Source: Coprococcus sp. OM04-5BH (lineage in GTDB: Bacteria; Bacillota; Clostridia; Lachnospirales; Lachnospiraceae). From it: a stretch of DNA of 64,000 nucleotides. A program made the translations under genes and the position numbers. The stretch spans positions 62,001 through 126,000 of the forward strand of contig NZ_QULM01000005.1 of assembly GCF_003482105.1 (NCBI RefSeq), given 5' to 3'. This document shows positions 6,733 to 13,925 of the stretch, in pieces. The notes beneath the pieces were generated by a model. That model saw only the letters and a list, made by a program, of their open reading frames with translations. It did not search any database and had not been told where the DNA came from. Every line of letters begins with the position of its first letter. The stretch's first letter is position 1.

Positions 6733-9078
6733 CTATATCTTCTTCAGCTTGGCAAATGAAGCGAACATCTTTCTGACTCCACATCTGTCAAAATCTACGG
6801 TAACTTCATAATCCTTACCGCCTTTAACAAGACTAGTTACAGTTCCGGGTCCGAACTTAATGCTCTTTACCCTGTCGCCCTCAGCGTAATCTATGGCTGT
6901 ATCCGACTGCACAACAAATTCCTTGCCAAAGCTTGGTTTTCCTGCACTGTATGGATTGTTGCTGCCATATTTCTTGCCGTATCCAGAAGAACCGGCACCG
7001 CCGCGACTGGAACCATAACCTCCGGCACTGGCACCACCGTAACTACCACTTCCACCATATCCATGGTCAAAATCCCCGTCGGCGCCGAAGCTGCTGTAGG
7101 AATTTTTAAATGGATTTGCCGCCGGGCGGGCATCACGCCATACACTCTCCGAGTGTTCAAAGAGCATAGGTGGAATCTCCCTTATGAACCGGGATACTTC
7201 ATTATAACTATGGGAGCCGTGCATCATCCTGCATTTCGCCGCACTTAAGTACAGCTTCTTCATGGCTCTTGTTATGCCTACATAACAAAGTCTCCGCTCC
7301 TCCTCAAGATTGTCCGGATCATCTGAGTCAATGGCAATCCCACTTGGGAATATACGCTCTTCCATACCTATTATAAATACATATGGGAACTCCAGACCCT
7401 TGGCACTGTGGAGAGTCATAAGCTTCACCGTGCTTTCGTCCTCGCTCATGCTATCGATATCCGCAACCAACGCCACCTCCTCAAGAAATGCCGAAAGGCT
7501 TCCTGCGTCATCCTTACCCTCATGCTCTTCTGAGAACTGGATGACCTTATTTCTTAAATCATCAAGGTTCTCCAGTCTTCCCATAGACTCTTCGGTATGC
7601 TCAGCTATAAGCTCCTCTTCATATCCAGTATCTTCCATTATGCGGTCAAATATACTCTCTAACGGTTCTTTTTCCAACATAAGCTCATGAAATCCATCCA
7701 TAAGCTCTACAAATGTACCTATCTTAGCTGCCGCCCTCTTGAGACTTTCTATTTCCTTTGCCTGACGGAGAGCCTCCATAAGACTACATTCGTGTTCTGC
7801 TGCCCATGCTGACGCTTTCTCCACTGTTGTGTCCCCAATGCCCCGCCTTGGCACATTTATAATTCTCTTTACCGCAATATCGTCATCCGGATTATTGACT
7901 GCCTTCATATAAGAAAGGATGTCTCTTATCTCCTTTCTGTCATAAAAATTCTGACCGCCGTAAACCTTGTGAGGGATATTGGCCATGACAAGCTTCTCAC
8001 CCATGATACGGGACTGGGCATTTGTCCTGTAGAGAATAGCAATGTCCTTGTAATCCACTCCCGAAGAATAGAGCCTGTGTATCTGATATGCCACCTTCTC
8101 AGCTTCCTCGTACTCATTCTCAGCCACATTAAATTCCAACTTGTCTCCTTCAGGCTTGTCAGTCCAGAGAGCCTTGTCCTTTCTGCCCTCGTTGTGCTTT
8201 ATAACTGCATTTGCCGCGTTAAGGATATTGCCCACGGAACGGTAATTCTGCTCAAGCTTTACCACCTTAGCGTCAGGGTACTCATTCTCAAAATTCAGGA
8301 TGTTGGTAATATTCGCACCTCTGAATTTGTATATGGACTGATCATCATCACCCACTACACAAAGGTTCTTGTACCTGGCAGCCAGAAGCTTCACCAACAG
8401 AAACTGAGTGTGATTGGTATCCTGATACTCATCCACCATTATGTACTTGAAACGTTCCTGGTAATTAAAGAGCACATCGGGATTATGTTCAAACAATTCG
8501 ATGGTCTTAAATATCAGGTCATCAAAATCCATAGCATTATATCTCTTAAGCCTTGACTGATATTCCCTGTATACGTCTGCCACCTTACGCATGACAAATT
8601 CCGTTGCGTGTTCGCTCTCGAACTCGTCAGGACTCAGGTATTTTTCCTTTGCATCGGATATCTTGGCCATAAACATTTTCTCCGGATATCTCTTTGGATC
8701 TATCTGGAACTGCTTCATAATATCCTTTATGACACGCTTCTCATCGTCTGTATCATAAATTGCGAATTCATTGGTATAGCCTATCCTGTCGGCATATCTC
8801 CTGAGTATCCTTACGCACATGGAATGGAAGGTACTAACCCATACCTGCTCTGCTCCGTATCCAACTATGTCATTTACTCGTTCCCGCATTTCTCTTGCTG
8901 CTTTATTGGTAAATGTTATTGCTAATATATTATATGGTCTTACTCCCTCTTCTGAAATAAGTCTTGCGACTCTGTGAGTCAGAACTCTCGTCTTACCTGA
9001 ACCTGCACCTGCCAGGATCAGAAGTGGTCCGTCTACATGCCTGCAGGCAATATCCTGCATGTCATTTAATCCTGCCAT
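6733..9078 (-). CDS. pcrA: ATP-dependent DNA helicase PcrA/UvrD
   Basis: A 781-residue superfamily 1A 3'-5' helicase for nucleotide excision repair, replication restart and removal of RecA filaments. Visible motifs: Walker A AGAGSGKT at residues 23-30, motif Ia ITFTNKAAREM, motif II VDEYQDT, motif III DDDQSIYKFRGA, motif IV YRTNAQSR, motif V TLHSAKGLEF and motif VI CYVGITRAMKKL. A Gly/Ser/Tyr-rich linker (about residues 660-715) leads to a C-terminal Tudor-like domain (GDRVKSIKFGPGTV...) that in PcrA contacts RNA polymerase. AGGAGA precedes the ATG. The linker makes it slightly longer than the usual 720-750 residues. Confidence 0.97.
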   Translation of the reverse strand: MAGLNDMQDIACRHVDGPLLILAGAGSGKTRVLTHRVARLISEEGVRPYNILAITFTNKAAREMRERVNDIVGYGAEQVWVSTFHSMCVRILRRYADRIGYTNEFAIYDTDDEKRVIKDIMKQFQIDPKRYPEKMFMAKISDAKEKYLSPDEFESEHATEFVMRKVADVYREYQSRLKRYNAMDFDDLIFKTIELFEHNPDVLFNYQERFKYIMVDEYQDTNHTQFLLVKLLAARYKNLCVVGDDDQSIYKFRGANITNILNFENEYPDAKVVKLEQNYRSVGNILNAANAVIKHNEGRKDKALWTDKPEGDKLEFNVAENEYEEAEKVAYQIHRLYSSGVDYKDIAILYRTNAQSRIMGEKLVMANIPHKVYGGQNFYDRKEIRDILSYMKAVNNPDDDIAVKRIINVPRRGIGDTTVEKASAWAAEHECSLMEALRQAKEIESLKRAAAKIGTFVELMDGFHELMLEKEPLESIFDRIMEDTGYEEELIAEHTEESMGRLENLDDLRNKVIQFSEEHEGKDDAGSLSAFLEEVALVADIDSMSEDESTVKLMTLHSAKGLEFPYVFIIGMEERIFPSGIAIDSDDPDNLEEERRLCYVGITRAMKKLYLSAAKCRMMHGSHSYNEVSRFIREIPPMLFEHSESVWRDARPAANPFKNSYSSFGADGDFDHGYGGSGSYGGASAGGYGSSRGGAGSSGYGKKYGSNNPYSAGKPSFGKEFVVQSDTAIDYAEGDRVKSIKFGPGTVTSLVKGGKDYEVTVDFDRCGVRKMFASFAKLKKI

Positions 9079-9116
9079 TATCTTTCTCCTAAAAGTTATT
9101 AAAATTGCCTGTTTGG

Positions 9117-9224
9117 TAACGGCATTTCGTCAGCACCATTTTAAATGTGTCTTCAACACTTGGTGCTTCCTCTGTCAAAGGTTGCTGCAGTATAACGATG
9201 TCATAGTCTTCATTACATAGCAGC
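9117..9224. repeat. two degenerate intergenic repeat copies in tandem
   Basis: Bases 9117-9172 (GGCATTTCGTCAGCACC ... GGTGCTTCCTCT) are a diverged copy of the hairpin element seen twice at 17080-17217. Bases 9178-9224 (GGTTGCTGCAGTATAACGATG ending CATTACATAGCAGC) are a diverged copy of the 78-bp element of 24.8 and 26.4 kb. A short open frame spans both but its codons follow the repeat structure, so I do not call a gene. Together with the terminator at 9225 they fill the 305-bp gap between pcrA and the SPFH gene. Confidence 0.7.
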
Positions 9225-9266
9225 ATAAAGCCGTTGTGGATATGATACCACAACGGCTTTATTTTG
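9225..9266 (-). terminator. hairpin terminator between the SPFH gene and pcrA
   Basis: A near-perfect 15-bp stem ATAAAGCCGTTGTGG/CCACAACGGCTTTAT with a 7-base loop. The T-rich flank is better on the plus strand (TTTATTTTG), so it may work in both directions or as an mRNA 3' end. Confidence 0.8.
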
Positions 9267-9383
9267 TAAAACATATGTTCTGTATATATAAAATTTTTTG
9301 TTCAACATATTTATATCTGCAATGACACATCGTTAAATAGCAATCCGTGAAATGGCATATCTACAACAATGCAGTCCACATAT

Positions 9384-10370
9384 TTATATAAGCTTGTTTC
9401 CACAATTAGAACAGAACTTTGCTCCATTGGTTGCTGCTCCGCAATTAGGACAGAACTTCGGTGCTGTTCCATTGCCTGCGACCGCATTACCCCCGGCATT
9501 GTTCATGTTATTCACACCATTTACCATCTGGTTAGCCATCATCATGCCCATCTGCATACCCATCATTGAGCCAGCCATGTTATTCGCCATATTGCCCATT
9601 GAAGTATTGCCACCGCCAGGTGCTGTCATGGCATCAACCATCTTAACCTGCTGAAATCTTCCCATATCACCAAGCATTGTGTACTCTGCTGCCTGATCGG
9701 CACGCTTTGTGATATTCTCAGGATATGTAAATTCGCTGATCTGGAAATCTGTCATTGCAAGACCTATGGAACGAAGCTCCATATCAAGGTCTTCATTTAT
9801 TCCCTTTGCGATCTCTGTAGCCTGTGCCATAAGGTTGAACACATCGCCGCCAACCTTGCTGATCCACTTCATAAGAAGTCCGTCAAGTATTCCCTTTATA
9901 CGTCCTCTTACATCCTCTACAAGATACTGCTTCTTAACTCCGGCAACCTTCTCAATAAGAACATTGTAATCATCGATCTTGAATGAGTACTTACCGTTTG
10001 ATCTTACAGGAAGTCCTCCCGGAAGTCCCTGTGCCTGAAGTCTTATCGGCGAACTGGTTCCCCAGTTGCAGGTGAACTCTTTGGTATTTACAAATAATAC
10101 CTCGGCTCTCATTCCTGAATTAAAGCCAAACTTAAATCCCTTAAGCGTGGACAGGAACGGTATGATCTGTGACTCTATTGTATAGCTGCCTGATTCTGTG
10201 AATATACCTTCAACAGCTCCGTTGTACAGGAATATTGCGTCCTGACCGGGCTTTATTATAAGCTTTGAATCCTTCTTTATTTCCTTGTTAGACCATTTCC
10301 AGAAAAGGACGTCATCTCTGTACTCTTCCCATTCTACTACATTGGCAAACTGATTTGAAAATAAACCCAT
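9384..10370 (-). CDS. ydjI: SPFH-domain protein with C-terminal zinc ribbon (YdjI-like)
   Basis: A 328-residue protein with an SPFH/virion-core-like domain over about residues 1-240, a Met/Asn-rich linker (GMQMGMMMANQMVNGVNN region) and a C-terminal double zinc ribbon with CPNCG and CSNCG. In Bacillus subtilis YdjI is encoded with PspA (YdjF) and helps place it at the membrane during envelope stress; the same pairing here supports the call. AGGAGG lies just before the ATG at 10370, so the upstream ATG at 10394 is rejected. The gene follows pspA by 119 bases that contain two hairpins. Confidence in family is high; the role is by homology. Confidence 0.88.
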   Translation of the reverse strand: MGLFSNQFANVVEWEEYRDDVLFWKWSNKEIKKDSKLIIKPGQDAIFLYNGAVEGIFTESGSYTIESQIIPFLSTLKGFKFGFNSGMRAEVLFVNTKEFTCNWGTSSPIRLQAQGLPGGLPVRSNGKYSFKIDDYNVLIEKVAGVKKQYLVEDVRGRIKGILDGLLMKWISKVGGDVFNLMAQATEIAKGINEDLDMELRSIGLAMTDFQISEFTYPENITKRADQAAEYTMLGDMGRFQQVKMVDAMTAPGGGNTSMGNMANNMAGSMMGMQMGMMMANQMVNGVNNMNNAGGNAVAGNGTAPKFCPNCGAATNGAKFCSNCGNKLI

Positions 10371-10394
10371 TTGTAATCCTCCTAAATTGAACAT

Positions 10395-10461
10395 CAGCCC
10401 ATAATAAATCGCCTACGGCGAGGGCTGACGCTACATGTCAAGTTTTCATAGAAAACTTGAC
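10395..10461 (-). promoter_or_regulatory. two hairpins between pspA and ydjI
   Basis: The first hairpin has outer arms CAGCCC (10395) and GGGCTG (10422-10427) and inner CGCC-TAC-GGCG. The second is a perfect 11-bp inverted repeat GTCAAGTTTTC/GAAAACTTGAC with loop ATA at 10437-10461. Neither has a T-run on the minus strand, so they more likely adjust mRNA stability or partial read-through between the two genes. The first resembles the hairpin spacer of the 78-bp repeat family. Confidence 0.65.
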
Positions 10462-10489
10462 ACAATCATTGTAACTGGGGCCTATAGCC

Positions 10490-11170
10490 TTATGACAATC
10501 CCATCTTAGCCTTAAGGGCTGCAAGTTCATCTGAAACTGCTGCTGTCGGAGCCTCATCATACTTGCTTGCAAGATCATCTATTGAATCTCCGCCCATTGA
10601 GTTGAGCTCGCTCATGGCATTTGCCTTATCAAGCATTGAGTTAGCCTTTGCTTCCATTCTGTCGAAGGCAGCCAGTGATGCTGATGAATCACCGACGCTT
10701 CCTATCATCTTGTTCATCTTCTCCTGAGTCTTGGCAACCTGTACCTTAGCCTTGATAGCGTCTCTTCTATTGTTAAGATCCTGAACATCCTTTGTGAGCT
10801 TGTCGTGAAGCTGCTTCATCTTAGCTGAATTAGCTGCTGCAGCGTCATATGCCTGCTGTAACGGAACCTGCTTCTGGATGAGCTGGTTCTTCTTCTCAAG
10901 GAACTTCATGGCATCTGCTTCATTTCCTGCAAGAAGTGCCTTCTCAGCATAATTCTGCATCTTGGCGATCTCTGCGTCGCACTCATCTAACTGTCTCTTA
11001 CATCTCTGCTCCTCAGCCATTACTGTAGCTGTCTCTGACTTAACATTTCTTAAGTCCTCCTGGATATCTCTGAGATACTGATCGATCATCTTCTCAGGAT
11101 CCTCTGCCTTATCAAGTAATGCGTTGATATTAGATGCCATAATGTCCTTAAATCTCTTTAAAATTCCCAT
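10490..11170 (-). CDS. pspA: phage shock protein A family (PspA/IM30)
   Basis: A 226-residue, almost entirely helical coiled-coil protein of the PspA/Vipp1/IM30 (ESCRT-III-like) family that coats stressed membranes. The N-terminal MGILKRFKDIMASNINALLDKAEDPEKMI with an amphipathic first helix and the conserved AEDPEKMIDQYLRD segment are diagnostic. The C-terminal half holds Met/Ala-rich helices and an acidic end. AGGAGG precedes the ATG, and a 17-bp-spaced promoter lies at 11288-11316. It forms a transcription unit with the SPFH gene. Confidence 0.94.
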   Translation of the reverse strand: MGILKRFKDIMASNINALLDKAEDPEKMIDQYLRDIQEDLRNVKSETATVMAEEQRCKRQLDECDAEIAKMQNYAEKALLAGNEADAMKFLEKKNQLIQKQVPLQQAYDAAAANSAKMKQLHDKLTKDVQDLNNRRDAIKAKVQVAKTQEKMNKMIGSVGDSSASLAAFDRMEAKANSMLDKANAMSELNSMGGDSIDDLASKYDEAPTAAVSDELAALKAKMGLS

Positions 11171-11287
11171 ATTATACCTCCTACTGGATATCAGTCTTAT
11201 TTATTTTTGCTCTCTGCAAATAACTGATATGTCACCCTTACAATATATAGTTGATAATTTTCCGTATCTTTTTTTCGACACATCCAC

Positions 11288-11316
11288 ATTATACTATAAC
11301 CCGTGGTTTCAGGCAA
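11288..11316 (-). promoter_or_regulatory. sigma-A promoter of pspA-ydjI
   Basis: On the minus strand TTGCCT (11311-11316) and TATAAT (11288-11293) are 17 bp apart, giving a leader of about 105 nt. The leader contains an inverted repeat GATATCAGT/ACTGATATG just before the ribosome binding site. Confidence 0.75.
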
Positions 11317-11400
11317 CGCAATTCTTGCGATTTGCCCTTATAGTGCACATATTTCCCCTTTAAAATGTCATAAAGTGTTTTCCGGCAGACCTTAAGTTAC

Positions 11401-12687
11401 CTATCCTACAACTCCGTCATCAAATGGACCGTCAAAATCACCGCCCACATCGCCGCCGCTGATCCTTACCTCCGGCTTCTGTCTCTTCCTTGCCTTTAAA
11501 GGCATGTTCTCAACAGCCTCGTCAGTGATCTCTTCCTGTAATTTCACAGGTGTCCTATCCATACTTATGGCAGCTCTGCCCTTTTTATTCTTTTCTTTTA
11601 AGATTTCATTTGCAACCTGAAATGCGGAGTCAACCACCGTATTGTCTTCCTGCTTATCCTCTTCACTTGCCGGTATTCTTACAGGCTCCCTTGAAGCCTT
11701 GACCCTTATAGGATTTTCTGCTCTCTCGTCAAAGTCGAACTCCCACTGGACCATCTCTGACTCGTCAACAGGCTCTCTCTTCTCCGCTTCCTTGATCTTG
11801 TTCTTCTCGTAGTAAAGCTCATTTGCAAGGAGCTGGCTGATATCAAGGATATCCGCATATCTCTCCTGCTTCTTCATATCCATAAGGCCTTCCATAAGCT
11901 CATTCTTGTCCTTCTCGATAACCTCTGACTTCTGTCTCAGAGAATCAAGGACCCTGTCAGTCTCTGTGCTTATCATATTGTATGCATTACGGACCGTCTC
12001 ATTGATCTCCATAAGCATTTCATTTGTGTAGATTATTGCTGATGCATAGATCTCATTTGCAGTACGGAGAGCCATCTTGTCCTGCTTAGGAAGATTTCTC
12101 ACCTCTCTCTGGAGTGCGATAGGATTTGGCTTACTCATCCTTATTCTTGACGCAGACTGCTCTGCATCAACGATGATCTCCTCCGCATCCTTCTTAGCAT
12201 CCTTTATGATCTTGCCCCTCTTGTCCGTGACCTCATGATAGTGCTTTAACTCTATATCTATAGTCTTTCTGAGATCCTCAATTATCTCTAATACATCTGA
12301 CTTATTTACTGTCACCTTTTCATTTGAAAATGAAGCTGTCTGACCTTCATTTACCATGTTCTCAAGTCTGTCTAAGAGACGTTTGGCTTTGCCGTCCTCC
12401 ATGCCTTGATTCTTAACAATCTGTCTGGCTTTTCTTGGAGTTGTGGTTCTCACTACTCCTGTAGCATTGCCCTTCTTTCCGGCTCCTGCCTTTGCATTAA
12501 CCGGCCTGGCATTTGTATTTCCTATATTATTTAAAGGTCTCACGCCTGTATTATTCGCAGGTCTGACATTTGCATTTCCTGTATTGTTCACAGGTCTGAC
12601 ATTTGCATTTCCTGTATTGTTCACAGGTCTTCTTGCCCCTGCGCTTCCACTGTTTATTCCCGTATTGTTTGATCTGTTTTTTTCCAT
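11401..12687 (-). CDS. coiled-coil protein with N-terminal Asn-rich repeats
   Basis: A 428-residue cytoplasmic protein without a named family. Residues 1-65 are low complexity with four imperfect copies of R-P-x-N-N-T-G-N-A-N-V. Residues 95-310 form long charged helices (EIIEDLRKTIDIELKHYHEV, KDAKKDAEEIIVDAEQSASR) that resemble the coiled-coil part of DivIVA-like and ATP synthase subunit E-like proteins. The C-terminus is basic then acidic (KARKRQKPE, GGDFDGPFDDG). This layout suggests a scaffold at membrane or septum, but that is inference. AAGGAG lies before the ATG. It sits between the thioesterase and pspA with about 230 bases on the pspA side. Confidence 0.7.
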   Translation of the reverse strand: MEKNRSNNTGINSGSAGARRPVNNTGNANVRPVNNTGNANVRPANNTGVRPLNNIGNTNARPVNAKAGAGKKGNATGVVRTTTPRKARQIVKNQGMEDGKAKRLLDRLENMVNEGQTASFSNEKVTVNKSDVLEIIEDLRKTIDIELKHYHEVTDKRGKIIKDAKKDAEEIIVDAEQSASRIRMSKPNPIALQREVRNLPKQDKMALRTANEIYASAIIYTNEMLMEINETVRNAYNMISTETDRVLDSLRQKSEVIEKDKNELMEGLMDMKKQERYADILDISQLLANELYYEKNKIKEAEKREPVDESEMVQWEFDFDERAENPIRVKASREPVRIPASEEDKQEDNTVVDSAFQVANEILKEKNKKGRAAISMDRTPVKLQEEITDEAVENMPLKARKRQKPEVRISGGDVGGDFDGPFDDGVVG

Positions 12688-12784
12688 TTTAGTACTACTC
12701 CTTGATCTGTTGTTGCTTATAGATCCTCTCTATGGGTGCCGCCCTGCATCTGCCCCGGCACTCCCCTTATAATGGGGACAATAT

Positions 12785-13189
12785 CTACTCTATGGCACTC
12801 AGCCTAAAATAGCTGAGGGTAACCTTGGTGAGATTGTCGCCTCTGTCATTCTTTATCATCACATCGTAAACCGATATGGTGCCACCGTTCTTAACCTCGG
12901 CGGCATATGCCCATATGTATTCCGTGTTCACCGCCGGGCTAAGATATTCAACTGACGCACTTACGGTTGTTACATATCTTCCCCTGGTCATAGCTGCTGC
13001 ACCGGCAATGGTATCTGCCAATGCAAACAGACAGCCGCCATGGACTCCTCCGTAAGGATTGAGAGTCCTGGTCTCTGTCCTTAATCTTCCTACGGCATGA
13101 CCGTCAGCCACTTCCATATATTCTATACCAAGTGCCTCGATCATTCCATCATTTCTTAACGATCTTCTTATTTCTTCAAATGTCTTCAT
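12785..13189 (-). CDS. PaaI-type hotdog-fold thioesterase
   Basis: A 134-residue single hotdog-domain protein. The diagnostic motif NPYGGVHGGCLFALADT (about residues 45-61) carries the HGG turn and the acidic residue used for thioester hydrolysis in the PaaI family. Substrates of such proteins are acyl- or aryl-CoA esters; the specific one here is unknown. The start lies four bases after the stop codon of the amidotransferase gene, so translation is probably coupled. Confidence 0.88.
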   Translation of the reverse strand: MKTFEEIRRSLRNDGMIEALGIEYMEVADGHAVGRLRTETRTLNPYGGVHGGCLFALADTIAGAAAMTRGRYVTTVSASVEYLSPAVNTEYIWAYAAEVKNGGTISVYDVMIKNDRGDNLTKVTLSYFRLSAIE

Positions 13190-13193
13190 TATC

Positions 13194-13877
13194 TTAATCT
13201 ATGTCAGGCTTCTTATCATCCCTTGGAAGTCCAAGGAAATCCTGTATCAGATGTCTTGAAAAAAGCCTGCCTTCTTCCGTTTCAAAATACCTTTCCGGGT
13301 GCCACTGGAATGCCAGTATGCTCATAGTCGGAGATACAAATGCTTCCACCGAACCATTTTCCTCATCCACCACTATAGGATAAAACATGGTGGACAAATT
13401 TTCAAGATAAACGCAATCACTATGGAAATTATTGATCTTGAGTCGTATGTCTGAATTGACGATACGCACATAGTGATCCACACCTCTGGGTCTTGGAACC
13501 TTAAAAGGTGCCGAATATGAAATTTTTCCTCCAAACAGGGCATTTATGTGCTGCATACCACGGCATACACCGATTATAGGGATTTCATTTTTCACACAGT
13601 ACATTATAAGCTTCTCCTCCACCGCATCCCTGTGGGGCTGAAGCTTGGCATTATGAGGCTCCACATAGTGTCTCGGATGGAGTGTTCCTCCCCCCGTAAC
13701 AATAAGCACATCAAACTGCTCATCAAATATTGCCTCAATATCCTTTGTAAAATTAGATACGGGGTGCAGCCTGATTCCAAGGCTCTCATAAAATTCTGTA
13801 TAGGCAGCCTCAAGAACATCTGTGGTCTTACCATACATGTTCTGGCCTTCCCTCTGAGTTATAAGTCCATGAAGCAT
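13194..13877 (-). CDS. class I glutamine amidotransferase-like hydrolase (peptidase C26 type)
   Basis: A 227-residue protein of the gamma-glutamyl hydrolase/PuuD group. The nucleophile elbow is GVCRGMQHINALFGG, the oxyanion region VTGGGTLHPRHYVEP, and the catalytic His-Glu pair is in QWHPER near the C-terminus, so the triad is intact. The start at 13877 has GGAGG 8 bases upstream and gives the family-typical opening MLHGLITQRE. It lies 48 bases after the PEP-synthase-like kinase gene. In Campylobacter jejuni a protein of this class (Cj1417) hydrolyses a gamma-glutamyl-CDP-amidate and is encoded beside the glutamine kinase Cj1418; the same arrangement here suggests a comparable deamidating or deglutamylating step. 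That role is inference. Confidence 0.85.
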   Translation of the reverse strand: MLHGLITQREGQNMYGKTTDVLEAAYTEFYESLGIRLHPVSNFTKDIEAIFDEQFDVLIVTGGGTLHPRHYVEPHNAKLQPHRDAVEEKLIMYCVKNEIPIIGVCRGMQHINALFGGKISYSAPFKVPRPRGVDHYVRIVNSDIRLKINNFHSDCVYLENLSTMFYPIVVDEENGSVEAFVSPTMSILAFQWHPERYFETEEGRLFSRHLIQDFLGLPRDDKKPDID

Positions 13878-13925
13878 GATCAAGTCCTCCGTCATTTTGA
13901 ACATTTACCCATTTAACTGCAGGTA

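Noticed and set aside
9089..9274. 61-residue open frame before pcrA
   Set aside because: It overlaps two degenerate repeats and a terminator stem and has no ribosome binding site.
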